Of a stretch of 40,593 nt of DNA, positions 1 through 11,421 are shown piece after piece; the stretch's first letter is position 1, and every line of letters begins with the position of its first letter. Under the pieces are notes generated by a model. The model did no database searches, was not told the origin of the DNA, and saw only the letters and a list, made by a program, of their open reading frames with translations. Source of the stretch: Bacillota bacterium (GTDB lineage: Bacteria; Bacillota; JADQBR01); assembly GCA_016278515.1 (NCBI GenBank), contig JADQBR010000035.1, positions 1-40,593 of the forward strand, written 5' to 3'. The position numbers and the translations under genes were made by a program.

Positions 1-73
1 ATTCGAACCCACGGCTCCCGGAGGAGTCACTGGTTTTCAAGACCAGCTCCTTAAGCCGCTCGGACACCCCTCC
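1..73 (-). tRNA. tRNA-Ser (UGA), 3' end cut by window edge
   Basis: Read on the minus strand, the gene begins GGAGGGGTGTCCGAGCGG and has the anticodon loop CTTGAAA, so the anticodon is TGA at 37-39. A long serine-type variable arm and the start of the T arm (GGTTCGAAT) follow. The 3' side of the T stem and the acceptor stem lie outside the window. It sits just downstream of serS in the same direction, but a separate promoter is visible at 117-145. Confidence 0.93.
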
Positions 74-80
74 AAGCAAA

Positions 81-107
81 TCTTTCGGAAGCAGAACCCC
101 CGAAAGA
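81..107 (-). terminator. Hairpin after serS, before tRNA-Ser
   Basis: An 8-bp perfect inverted repeat, TCTTTCGG/CCGAAAGA, encloses an 11-base loop. On the minus strand it is followed by only a short, interrupted T stretch. It could be a weak serS terminator. It could also be part of the tRNA leader, because the tRNA promoter lies just upstream. Confidence 0.4.
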
Positions 108-116
108 CCAAATAAA

Positions 117-145
117 AGTATAACATATTAGTTTTCTATTTGCAA
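117..145 (-). promoter_or_regulatory. Putative promoter of tRNA-Ser
   Basis: On the minus strand, TTGCAA (140-145) and TATACT (117-122) are separated by exactly 17 bases. This is a good match to a sigma-A promoter. It lies between the serS stop and the tRNA, so the tRNA need not depend on serS transcription. Confidence 0.6.
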
Positions 146-163
146 CAAACATATAGTTTTAAG

Positions 164-1471
<1,308 letters not shown>

Positions 1472-1496
1472 CTAGCCGACTACTGCTAGCAAGCTT

Positions 1497-3074
1497 TTAG
1501 AGATGTACATATTTAACATCAATGATTCCATCCATTTCAACAATTTCTCTTAATATTTCATCGGAAACAGGTGAATCAACAGCTAAAAACATAACAGCCT
1601 TTCCACCAATCATTTTTCGACCAAGCTGCATGCCTGCAATATTTATGTTATGTTCACCAATTAATGTTCCGACCGGCCCAACGATTTTGGGTTTATCAAT
1701 ATGGGGTACAATTAACATATGTCCCTTGGGAGCAGCATCTATTGTCAACTCATCTATGCGAACAATCCGCGCATCGTTGTCGCTAAAGAGAGTTCCTGAA
1801 ATGGTTTTACTTGTCTGATCGGTATTTACAGTTACTGTGATTAGATTAGCGTAGTTCTCTAATTCAACAGATTTACTTTCAGAAACAGAGATACCTCTAT
1901 CTTTTGCAATATATGGTGCATTAACATAGTTTACTGCATCTTTTAAAATAGGTCGCAACAAACCCTTTAATAGTGTATTGGTCAATGAAGTAACATCATA
2001 CTTGGCTATCTCCCCGTTATACTTTATTTCTATCCTATTAATATGTCCGTTAACTAGTTGCGAGACGAATTTGCCAAGTTTTTCAACTAAATCTAAATAT
2101 GGACTCAAGCTATGCTGAAGTTCCGGCTTTATTGAGGGTATATTAACAGCATTTTTCACCAATTCTCCATTCAAAGCCCTAATAACTTCTTCCACAACAT
2201 CAACAGCAACATTTATTTGAGCCTCCTCCGTAGAAGCACCCAAATGAGGAGTCACCACAACACTTTCTAACTCAAATAAAGGACTTTTAGTTTCGGGCTC
2301 ATTCTCAAATACATCAATTGCTGCACCACCCACATGGCCTTCTTTAAGAGCTTTATATAAAGCTTCCTCATCAATTATTCCACCACGAGCAACATTTACT
2401 ATTTTAACTCCTTTTTTCATTCGCCCTATTTGTTCATAACCTACTAAGTGATAAGTTTCCGAACTTAATGGTAAATGAATTGTTAAGAAATCTGCATTCT
2501 CGATCACCGTATTAAAATCCGTTAATTCTACCCCCATCTGTTTTGATCTCTCTTCAGAAACAAAGGGATCATATGCTAATACCTTCATTTCAAATGCTCT
2601 AGCCCGCTTTGATACCTCAGTCCCAATTTTTCCTAGACCTACAACACCGAGTGTTTTATTTCTTAATTCAACACCCGTAAATTTTTTGCGTTCCCAAAGA
2701 CCTTGCTTCAATAGTTCATTAGCCAGAGGAATATTTCGTGCCAAAGCTAACATCATTGCAAAAGTATGTTCCGTGGCCGCAAATGTATTACCTTCAGGAG
2801 CATTGACCACTAATATTCCATTTTCAGTAGCTGCATCTACGTCTACATTATCAATTCCTACTCCTGCTCGACCGATTATTTTAAGTTTCTTTGCACTTTC
2901 GATAATATTCCTGGTAACCTTTGTCTGACTACGTACAATCATAGCTTTATACTCACCTATGAATTCACAAATTTCTTCCTCAGTTTTTTTAATCTTCACA
3001 TCTACCTCAAAACCAGCCTCTTCAAGCTTCTTTACTCCAATCTTAGAAATCTCATCACTAACTAATACCTTCAT
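1497..3074 (-). CDS. serA: D-3-phosphoglycerate dehydrogenase, long form with ACT domain
   Basis: This enzyme catalyses the first committed step of serine synthesis, oxidising 3-phosphoglycerate with NAD. The 525-residue product matches the long family. It has a substrate domain, a Rossmann domain with GLGKIG (about residues 148-153), catalytic segments around NVARGGIIDEEAL and HLGASTEEAQ, an intervening (ASB) domain, and a C-terminal ACT domain (GEHNINIAGMQLGRK). GTG and ATG codons are adjacent; ATG at 3074 is preferred because GGAGAGG lies 6 bases upstream. A T-box leader precedes it and serS follows. serC and serB are not in the window. Confidence 0.96.
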   Translation of the reverse strand: MKVLVSDEISKIGVKKLEEAGFEVDVKIKKTEEEICEFIGEYKAMIVRSQTKVTRNIIESAKKLKIIGRAGVGIDNVDVDAATENGILVVNAPEGNTFAATEHTFAMMLALARNIPLANELLKQGLWERKKFTGVELRNKTLGVVGLGKIGTEVSKRARAFEMKVLAYDPFVSEERSKQMGVELTDFNTVIENADFLTIHLPLSSETYHLVGYEQIGRMKKGVKIVNVARGGIIDEEALYKALKEGHVGGAAIDVFENEPETKSPLFELESVVVTPHLGASTEEAQINVAVDVVEEVIRALNGELVKNAVNIPSIKPELQHSLSPYLDLVEKLGKFVSQLVNGHINRIEIKYNGEIAKYDVTSLTNTLLKGLLRPILKDAVNYVNAPYIAKDRGISVSESKSVELENYANLITVTVNTDQTSKTISGTLFSDNDARIVRIDELTIDAAPKGHMLIVPHIDKPKIVGPVGTLIGEHNINIAGMQLGRKMIGGKAVMFLAVDSPVSDEILREIVEMDGIIDVKYVHL

Positions 3075-3221
3075 CACTAACCTCTCCTTCCGATTTATAC
3101 TTCCTGGGCAGTTCTAACTAACTTGCAATTTTCTACTCCACATCCGTATTTATAAAAATTCAGACTTTCTAATATATCTTTTTCCTCCTCTTTGCTTTAT
3201 TAATTTTGACAAATTACTTTA

Positions 3222-3487
3222 AAAATAAACAAAACTCTCGCCATCCATATTATATGGAGGGACGAGAGTTTTCCCGCGGTACCACCCTGATTGATAATAA
3301 CAATAATCCTCTTTGCATGTTTAACGGCCATGACCGGAAAGGCTTATATGAAAATTTCGCCTACCACTCCAGGGCGGAATTCATTATTTGCCAGATTGGT
3401 TCGCAGCATCCACCAACTCTCTTAAACTGACAATATAATTACTTTTCCCCTTCATTGCGTTTGCATTTATTATATACAATTAAATTA
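3222..3487 (-). promoter_or_regulatory. Serine T-box riboswitch leader of serA-serS
   Basis: The minus strand carries the T-box antiterminator core AGGGTGGTACCGCG, ending at 3275. A long terminator hairpin follows, with 10-bp outer arms AAAACTCTCG/CGAGAGTTTT (3231-3272) and a T-rich tail. Upstream are the usual Stem I landmarks: GAAGGGGA, an AGAGAG motif at about 3415-3420, and GAATTCCGCCCTGGAGTGG. The likely specifier codon is UCC (minus strand of 3376-3378), a serine codon read by tRNA-Ser(GGA). Uncharged tRNA-Ser should stabilise the antiterminator and turn on serA and serS. The 5' end is set from the promoter and is approximate. Confidence 0.92.
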
Positions 3488-3493
3488 GTAATT

Positions 3494-3522
3494 ATCATAC
3501 CCTAGCTAAAGTAAAAATTCAA
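3494..3522 (-). promoter_or_regulatory. Promoter of the serA T-box leader
   Basis: On the minus strand, TTGAAT (3517-3522) and TATGAT (3494-3499) are separated by 17 bases. They sit a few bases upstream of the T-box Stem I. The position fits a leader transcript starting near 3487. Confidence 0.7.
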
Positions 3523-3554
3523 GTATTAAATTTTTTTTCGTGAAATTTTTTATT

Positions 3555-4637
3555 TCAAACTGATTTATTCTCGATACCCTCATACTCATGTCTTAATATA
3601 AAGTGCATCGCGTGGGACCATAATAGAGGTTTAGCTATTTCTCCCCACTTATTACGCCATTCAACATATTCCTCTGAATTTATATCTGTTACTTGTTCCG
3701 CTAGTTCTCCATTTTCTGCCTTACTTTCAACCCATTCTAAATAATGCTTAGCTTTTTTCTTATCGCCTTTTCTGACATAATACCATCCAAGCCATGCAGT
3801 CAGAGGCAGCCAAGAACCTCCGCCATAATAATTATCATGAGAATAGCGTTTTACCCCGCCATCAGATAATAATTGCTTTTCTATTTCTTCTACCGTATTT
3901 TTCATATACCTATTATTTAGAGAAATAACTTCAAAAGGGACCGCCATCCATATCAAGCTCGCGTCCAGTTTTTTTTCACTCAAATTGGCTATGAAGTGAT
4001 CGTTTGCAACGTAATCATTCTCCAGTTTTTCTTTAATTGCGTCTATAATTAACATTGCATGTCTTTCTTGAATTCCACTCATATAAGGAGAGCTTTCTTT
4101 TAGACCGGCATAGATAGTTGCCAGAGTAGCAGCATGAACTCCCTGAGTTTCTTCCCAACAATCAAGACATCCTGTATGCCAAAATCTAATTATGTATTCG
4201 ACAACAACTTGTATGGACCACTTACTATCTTCTAATAAAGCATTATTATTTAAACAATGTTTAGAATAGTATCCTAATACCCATAGATAGGCACCATATC
4301 CATCCAGTTGAAAGTTACCCCATGGTTCAGTTCCCTCTTCCCCATCTAATTTGTAGCGAGTATGCAGTAATTCGTCCGGGTGAAGCTTAATACCTTGGTT
4401 TGCCTTTATTATTCCCTTAAACACCTTATCTTGGTACTTTAAAATAACTCCGGTAACCCATCTAAAATACCTTTCCGCTGCCGTTTGTTCCCCAGCTAAA
4501 ATCAACGCATATGCAATAAAAGCACTATCTCTCATCCAGCAATACCCATAATGTTTAAAATTTGGAGAAGCGGGAAAAGCACCAGATTTCAATTGGTATT
4601 GGAGTAGTATTTTTCTGCTGGTATTTTTGTCTATCAC
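3555..4637 (-). CDS. Glycoside hydrolase family 15-type protein (glucoamylase/trehalase-like)
   Basis: The product is probably an alpha-glucan or alpha-glucoside hydrolase with an (alpha/alpha)6 barrel. Family signatures are YGYCWMRDSAFIAYAL near the N-terminus, EPWGNFQLDGYGAYLW, CWEE (general-acid position), GGGSWLPLTAWLGWYY, and GELAEQV with the likely base Glu followed by LLWSHA. The start is GTG at 4637 (360 residues): GGAGG lies 7 bases upstream, whereas the ATG at 4712 has a poor ribosome site and would place that GGAGG inside the coding region. There is no signal peptide, so it should be cytoplasmic. It lacks the N-terminal beta-sandwich domain of many prokaryotic GH15 enzymes. Substrate cannot be read from the sequence. 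Confidence 0.75.
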   Translation of the reverse strand: MIDKNTSRKILLQYQLKSGAFPASPNFKHYGYCWMRDSAFIAYALILAGEQTAAERYFRWVTGVILKYQDKVFKGIIKANQGIKLHPDELLHTRYKLDGEEGTEPWGNFQLDGYGAYLWVLGYYSKHCLNNNALLEDSKWSIQVVVEYIIRFWHTGCLDCWEETQGVHAATLATIYAGLKESSPYMSGIQERHAMLIIDAIKEKLENDYVANDHFIANLSEKKLDASLIWMAVPFEVISLNNRYMKNTVEEIEKQLLSDGGVKRYSHDNYYGGGSWLPLTAWLGWYYVRKGDKKKAKHYLEWVESKAENGELAEQVTDINSEEYVEWRNKWGEIAKPLLWSHAMHFILRHEYEGIENKSV

Positions 4638-4779
4638 TATATAACCTCCAAAATCCAATTTTAACCGATAGTTAAGTGTGAGTTTTGTTTTATCCGATAA
4701 GCTTAGTAACATGATTTCCCAGATAAAGAATTTGATACTTATTTTGCTTAATTTTTTATTATTCCAATGTCAGGGTGCA

Positions 4780-4810
4780 AAAAACTACAAGCGTTACACC
4801 TGTAGTTTTT
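4780..4810 (-). terminator. Intrinsic terminator of pdxS-pdxT
   Basis: A 10-bp perfect stem, AAAAACTACA/TGTAGTTTTT, encloses an 11-base loop and ends in a T run on the minus strand. It lies 12 bases after the pdxT stop. Confidence 0.85.
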
Positions 4811-4822
4811 ATTATGGTCTTA

Positions 4823-5410
4823 TTAAAATTTATTTTTAATTTCTTCAATCATATTAAAAAAGTATTGGTGAATCCTACTATCATCTGTTAATTCCGGATG
4901 AAAAGCACAAGCCAAAAATGAACCTTGTCTTACTAAAACAATTCTTGTATCATCTATTTTACTTAAAATCCCGACCTGAGGTGAAACATCAGTTATATAT
5001 GGTGCACGAATAAAGACAGCTTTAAAAGGTTGGTCTCCAAGAGCATCTATTTCTAAATCTTCTTCAAAACTATCTACTTGTCTTCCAAACCCATTTCTTA
5101 TTACTGCTATATCCATTAAACCTAATCGAGGTTGATCAGAACCATCAATATTTTTTGCTAAAAGTACCGCACCTGCACAAGTACCCATAATAGGCTTTCC
5201 TTGTTGTCCCAATTCTCTAATGGGTTCTAATAGTGAATACTCTACCATTAATTTTCCAATAGTAGTACTCTCTCCACCCGGAATAATTAAACCGTCTATT
5301 CCTTCTAGATGTTCTGGTAATCTTATTTCCAATGCAGTATGTCCCAAATTTTCAATAGCTTTTTTATGTTCTCTAAATGCACCTTGTAATGCTAATATTC
5401 CTACTTTCAT
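4823..5410 (-). CDS. pdxT: Pyridoxal 5'-phosphate synthase glutaminase subunit
   Basis: PdxT is a class I glutaminase that frees ammonia from glutamine and passes it to PdxS. The 195-residue protein has the glycine-rich GGES loop (residues 45-48), nucleophile Cys78 in GTCAGA, and the His171/Glu173 pair in FHPEL, so the catalytic triad is complete. It starts with ATG after AAGGAAG and lies 14 bases after pdxS, forming a two-gene operon with a terminator directly downstream. Confidence 0.97.
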   Translation of the reverse strand: MKVGILALQGAFREHKKAIENLGHTALEIRLPEHLEGIDGLIIPGGESTTIGKLMVEYSLLEPIRELGQQGKPIMGTCAGAVLLAKNIDGSDQPRLGLMDIAVIRNGFGRQVDSFEEDLEIDALGDQPFKAVFIRAPYITDVSPQVGILSKIDDTRIVLVRQGSFLACAFHPELTDDSRIHQYFFNMIEEIKNKF

Positions 5411-5424
5411 TTGCTACTTCCTTT

Positions 5425-6309
5425 CTACCAACCTCTCTCTTGCATTCTTTCATGAGGTTCAATAGAAGATATCTCAAGGCCAGGCATAGCTTCACCTAAA
5501 TCAGTCGATATCTCTGCTAATATTTTGGGTTCATTATAATGAGTAACAGCAGCAACAATGGCTTTTGCTCGAACCGCCGGATTATTTGATTTAAAAATTC
5601 CCGATCCTACAAAAACACCATCCGACCCTAACTGCATCATAAGCGCAGCATCTGCCGGAGTTGCTATTCCACCTGCGGCAAAATTGACTACCGGAAGCTT
5701 TCCTAATTCTTTAACTTGCAGTACCAATTCGTATGGTGCTTGCATTTCTTTAGCTGCCGTCATTAGTTCATCTTTTGGCATATTCTGTATTTTTCTAATT
5801 TCTGACATTACCTTACGCATATGTCTTACAGCTTCAACTATATTACCGGTTCCCGGTTCGCCTTTTGTTCTTATCATTGCTGCTCCTTCACCAATTCTTC
5901 TCAGAGCTTCCCCTAAATTACGAGCCCCACAAACAAAAGGAACTTTAAAATCCTTCTTATCAATGTGGTAATCCTCATCAGCAGGGGTTAGTACTTCACT
6001 TTCATCTATATAATCCGCGCCTAACTCTTCTAATATCCGTGCCTCAACAAAGTGACCAATACGAGCTTTAGCCATAACCGGAATTGTTACAGTCTCCATA
6101 ATGCGTTTAACAATAGTAGGATCAGCCATGCGAGCTACTCCACCGGCAGCGCGAATATCAGCAGGCACTCTTTCCAAAGCCATTACAGCACATGCACCCG
6201 CCTCCTCAGCAATTTTCGCCTGCTCAGGAGTAGTTACATCCATAATTACTCCACCTTTAAGCATTTCTGCTAAACCTGTTTTAACTTTTATAGTACCTTT
6301 CTCTGACAT
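5425..6309 (-). CDS. pdxS: Pyridoxal 5'-phosphate synthase lyase subunit
   Basis: PdxS builds PLP from ribose 5-phosphate, glyceraldehyde 3-phosphate and ammonia in a dodecamer with PdxT. The 294-residue TIM-barrel protein keeps both catalytic lysines, Lys81 (MAKARIGHF) and Lys149 (RTKGE), and the early Asp in VIMDVTT. ATG at 6309 has AGGAGG at good spacing. The operon supplies cofactor used by several PLP enzymes in this window (SelA, cysteine desulfurase, the D-amino-acid enzyme), although that link is not specific. Confidence 0.98.
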   Translation of the reverse strand: MSEKGTIKVKTGLAEMLKGGVIMDVTTPEQAKIAEEAGACAVMALERVPADIRAAGGVARMADPTIVKRIMETVTIPVMAKARIGHFVEARILEELGADYIDESEVLTPADEDYHIDKKDFKVPFVCGARNLGEALRRIGEGAAMIRTKGEPGTGNIVEAVRHMRKVMSEIRKIQNMPKDELMTAAKEMQAPYELVLQVKELGKLPVVNFAAGGIATPADAALMMQLGSDGVFVGSGIFKSNNPAVRAKAIVAAVTHYNEPKILAEISTDLGEAMPGLEISSIEPHERMQERGW

Positions 6310-6363
6310 ATTAATTCCTCCTAATGTAAAATCATAATAAGAATCCTTTTCAATTGCTTAACT

Positions 6364-6392
6364 ATTGTACTATATTTTATAAATTCATACAA
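6364..6392 (-). promoter_or_regulatory. Putative pdxS promoter
   Basis: On the minus strand, TTGTAT (6387-6392) and TACAAT (6364-6369) have a 17-base spacer and end about 55 bases before the pdxS start. No MocR/PdxR-type operator was recognised. The surrounding gyrA-pdxS gap (6310-6651) contains no gene; apart from this promoter it holds only the palindromic element at 6477-6534. Confidence 0.55.
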
Positions 6393-6476
6393 CAACCTTA
6401 AATAATGGTTTTTTCACCCTTGTATTAAAATATTTTACAAAATGCAACAAAATAATTCTATATTATTAATTTTTTT

Positions 6477-6534
6477 ATAACAAGCTTCCCTTAAGGTGGC
6501 CCAAATAAGGTGGCCCAAAAGGAAAGCTTGTTAT
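6477..6534. repeat. Palindromic element with an internal tandem 14-mer
   Basis: Arms ATAACAAGCTT (6477-6487) and AAGCTTGTTAT (6524-6534) pair perfectly. Three further positions extend the stem, one of them a G-U pair if read as minus-strand RNA. The loop holds two copies of AAGGTGGCCCAAA (6493-6505 and 6507-6519) separated by one T. There is no T run on the minus strand, so it is not a standard gyrA terminator. It may be a small mobile-type repeat, a protein site or an RNA stabiliser. Confidence 0.6.
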
Positions 6535-6651
6535 CTTCATAAATATATGAATTACAGCTTATTCACAATTAACACAGTAATTTCTACCTGCATTAATGGC
6601 TTTCATCGGGTTAAAGATGCAGCTAAATATATGATTTCTAATTACCCATAT

Positions 6652-9096
6652 TTAACTTTCTTCTGGTTCTTTCGCAATAACCTTACCAACAGATACTATA
6701 TGGTTTTCTCCTTTTAATTTCATTAAGGTTACGCCTTGAGTAGTTCTCCCTAATATTGATATATCGTCTGCTGCAATACGAATAACTACACCGTTGCTAT
6801 TTATCATCACTAGTTCTTCCCCTTCTGAAACTACTTTTAATGCAGCAAGTTTACCCGTTCTATCAGTTTTACGATAAGCAAAGACCCCTCTTCCAGCTCG
6901 TTCCTGAGATCTGTATTCTTTGGCCTCTGTCCTTTTCCCAAAGCCTTTTTCCGTAATTATCATTATTTTAACATCATCTTTTATAATATCCATTGCAACA
7001 ACGTAATCATTTGGTGAAAGCAATATTCCTTTTACGCCCTGGGTAGCCCTACCGGTAGCTCTAACTTTGCTCTCATGGAAACGAATAGCCATTCCTTCAC
7101 TGGTTCCCAATATTATGTCCTGATTATCGTTAGTCAATTTGACTCCAATTAACTCATCATCTTCTATTAAATTTAGTGCAATTAATCCATCTCTTCGGGA
7201 CGTATCATATTCTCTAAGTAAGGTCTTCTTAACCTTACCATGTTTAGTAGCCATGAATAAATAATTATCATCACTGTCAAATTGTCTGATTGGGATTACA
7301 GCCGTTACCCACTCATTTTTGTCCAGATATAAGAGATTTACCAGTGCACTACCTTTAGCCTGTCTACTAGCTTCTGGAATTTCATGCCCTTTTAAACGAT
7401 ATACCTTACCTTTATTGGTAAAAAACAAAAGAAAATGATGTGTGGTAGTAATAAATAGATGTTCTACAAAATCTTCACCCTTGGTTGAAATCCCAGTGAT
7501 ACCTCTTCCGCCACGCTTTTGGCTTCTATATGTCGTTGTTGGTAATCTTTTTATGTACCCTTTGTGCGTAATGGTAATAACTATATCTTCTTCTGCAATT
7601 AAATCCTCAACGTCAATTGAATCTTCTTCTTGAGCAATTTGTGTACGCCTTGCATCCGAGTATTTTTCATTTATTTCCTGAAGTTCTTCTTTTATTATGT
7701 TTAAAATAATTTGTTCATTGCCTAGTATTTCTTTATAGTGCTCAATTCGTTTAATCAAATCTTTAAATTCTTGTTCTATTTTATCTCTTTCTAGACCAGT
7801 CAATCTTTGTAACTTCATATCCAAAATAGCCTGGGACTGTTTTTCCGAAAGCTTAAATTTACTAATCAAAGCTTCCTTTGCTATCTGAGGATTTTCTGAT
7901 GCCTTGATAGTCTTTATTATTTCATCGAGATTATTTAAAGCAATTCTTAATCCCTCTACAATATGTGCCCTAGCTTCTGCTTTTGCTAATAAATATTTAG
8001 TTCTCCTAACAATAACCTCTTTTTGATGTTCTAAATAATGTGCTAATATCTCATATAAATTTAAAACTTTAGGTTGGCCATCAACCAGAGCCAGCATAAT
8101 AATCCCGAATGTTTCTTGCATTTGGGTATGTTTATATAACTGGTTAAGCATAACATGTGGATTAGCGTCTTTCCTTAATTCAATAATCATCCTCATACCC
8201 GTGCGATCTGATTCATCACGCAAGTCAGTTATACCTTCGATTTTTTTATCTCTTACTAAATGTGCTATTTTTTCTACCAGTCGTGCTTTATTTACTTGAT
8301 AAGGCAGTTCGTTAACGACAATACGTACTTTACCATTATTCATTGTTTCTATTTGATTTTTAGCTCTTACTTTAATTATTCCACGGCCCGTTCTATATGC
8401 TTTTTCAATACCACTTTTACCCATAATTATTCCTGCAGTCGGAAAATCAGGCCCTTTAATGGACATCATCAGATCATCTATTGTCACATTTGAGTTATCT
8501 ATTAAAGTTATTAAACCATTTATTATTTCTCCTAAATTATGAGGTGGAATATTAGTAGACATACCAACTGCAATACCTGAAGAACCATTTACTAATAAAT
8601 TTGGAAATTTTGAAGGCAGTACTTCTGGCTCCTCCATTGTTTCATCATAATTTGGAATAAAGTTAACAGTATCTTTATCTATATCTTTTAATAATTCTTG
8701 AGCAATTTTTGACATTCTTGCTTCCGTATAACGCATTGCCGCTGCAGAATCGCCATCGACCGATCCAAAGTTACCGTGACCGTCTATTAACTGGTACCTA
8801 TAAGAAAAGTCTTGGGCCATTCTAACTAAGGTATCATAAATTGCTGAATCTCCATGGGGGTGGTAACGTGCCATTACGTCACCAACGACTCTTGCTGACT
8901 TTTTGTGAGACTTATCGCTGGTCATTCCTGATTCATACATTGCATACAGAATGCGTCTATGCACAGGTTTTAGTCCATCCCTAACATCAGGTAATGCCCT
9001 ACCAACTATGACACTCATTGCATAATCAATATATGATTTTTGCATTTCATCTTCAATATTGATTGGTAATATTTTTCCTTCTGTAAACTCACTCAC
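6652..9096 (-). CDS. gyrA: DNA gyrase subunit A
   Basis: GyrA cuts and rejoins DNA in the A2B2 gyrase that introduces negative supercoils. The 814-residue protein has the breakage-reunion domain with active-site Tyr123 (AMRYTEAR) and a C-terminal beta-pinwheel carrying a GyrA box (SQKRGGRG), which supports gyrase rather than topoisomerase IV. The quinolone-resistance positions are the sensitive type: Ser84 and Asp88 in [10 protein letters not shown]. The start is GTG at 9096 with AGGAGG 10 bases upstream. It follows gyrB by 18 bases, so the two form an operon. Confidence 0.98.
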   Translation of the reverse strand: MSEFTEGKILPINIEDEMQKSYIDYAMSVIVGRALPDVRDGLKPVHRRILYAMYESGMTSDKSHKKSARVVGDVMARYHPHGDSAIYDTLVRMAQDFSYRYQLIDGHGNFGSVDGDSAAAMRYTEARMSKIAQELLKDIDKDTVNFIPNYDETMEEPEVLPSKFPNLLVNGSSGIAVGMSTNIPPHNLGEIINGLITLIDNSNVTIDDLMMSIKGPDFPTAGIIMGKSGIEKAYRTGRGIIKVRAKNQIETMNNGKVRIVVNELPYQVNKARLVEKIAHLVRDKKIEGITDLRDESDRTGMRMIIELRKDANPHVMLNQLYKHTQMQETFGIIMLALVDGQPKVLNLYEILAHYLEHQKEVIVRRTKYLLAKAEARAHIVEGLRIALNNLDEIIKTIKASENPQIAKEALISKFKLSEKQSQAILDMKLQRLTGLERDKIEQEFKDLIKRIEHYKEILGNEQIILNIIKEELQEINEKYSDARRTQIAQEEDSIDVEDLIAEEDIVITITHKGYIKRLPTTTYRSQKRGGRGITGISTKGEDFVEHLFITTTHHFLLFFTNKGKVYRLKGHEIPEASRQAKGSALVNLLYLDKNEWVTAVIPIRQFDSDDNYLFMATKHGKVKKTLLREYDTSRRDGLIALNLIEDDELIGVKLTNDNQDIILGTSEGMAIRFHESKVRATGRATQGVKGILLSPNDYVVAMDIIKDDVKIMIITEKGFGKRTEAKEYRSQERAGRGVFAYRKTDRTGKLAALKVVSEGEELVMINSNGVVIRIAADDISILGRTTQGVTLMKLKGENHIVSVGKVIAKEPEES

Positions 9097-9114
9097 AATT
9101 AGTTACCTCCTAAG

Positions 9115-11055
<1,941 letters not shown>

Positions 11056-11071
11056 TTAAACTCAATGGTAT

Positions 11072-11100
11072 ATTATAACATAAAACATACGTTCGTACAA
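11072..11100 (-). promoter_or_regulatory. gyrBA promoter with embedded LexA-like box
   Basis: On the minus strand, TTGTAC (11095-11100) and TATAAT (11072-11077) have a 17-base spacer. The spacer contains GAACGTATGTTT (11083-11094), preceded by C. It matches the Gram-positive SOS box pattern CGAACRNRYGTTY and lies where a bound repressor would block RNA polymerase. The promoter call is strong; LexA binding is an inference. Confidence 0.65.
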
Positions 11101-11122
11101 TTAATTTTTATCTCTCAAAAAT

Positions 11123-11155
11123 AATTAACAACCGTATCTCCCACGGTTGTTAATT
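11123..11155 (-). terminator. Terminator after remB
   Basis: A 13-bp perfect inverted repeat, AATTAACAACCGT/ACGGTTGTTAATT, surrounds a 7-base loop. A T-rich tail follows on the minus strand. The stem overlaps the remB stop codon, so the dnaA-to-remB transcripts probably end here and gyrBA is transcribed separately. Confidence 0.8.
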
Positions 11156-11411
11156 ATTTTGCATGGAATTTGTTACTATTGGATCTTTTGTGTAATGTTG
11201 TTGACGATATAGACGATAAATATACTTTTTTATTGGTTATTATGAATGATTTAGGATCTTTTTCATCATCAGTCTGTTCTATTAGTCCTTCCATATCTAC
11301 AAGTTTTATGAATTCATCTGTAATTTGTGATTTATCTACGTTGTCATAGTCAATAACAGCTACTATGTCTCTTACTGGTATTAATACATCTCCTCCAATA
11401 TGCAAATACAT
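11154..11411 (-). CDS. remB: Extracellular matrix/RemB-type regulatory protein (DUF370 family)
   Basis: Small proteins of this family (B. subtilis YaaB/RemB) sit between recF and gyrB; the related RemA is a DNA-binding activator of biofilm genes. The 85-residue product starts MYLHIGGDVLIPVRDIVAV and contains KSFIITNKKVYLSSISSTTL, both typical of the family. I use ATG at 11411, which has AGGAGG 6 bases upstream; a longer frame adds seven residues without a better site. It lies 10 bases after recF. Its target genes cannot be inferred here. Confidence 0.88.
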   Translation of the reverse strand: MYLHIGGDVLIPVRDIVAVIDYDNVDKSQITDEFIKLVDMEGLIEQTDDEKDPKSFIITNKKVYLSSISSTTLHKRSNSNKFHAK

Positions 11412-11421
11412 TAACATCCTC

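Noticed and set aside
3095-3205. A possible leader peptide between the T-box terminator and serA, in frame with a good AGGAGG site
   Set aside because: The frame (including YKYGCGVENCKL) has no ATG, GTG or TTG after the ribosome site, only ATA at 3173-3175, so it cannot be supported as a gene.
3206-3430. A 74-codon plus-strand frame
   Set aside because: It is antisense to the serA T-box leader; the RNA motifs on the minus strand explain the sequence.
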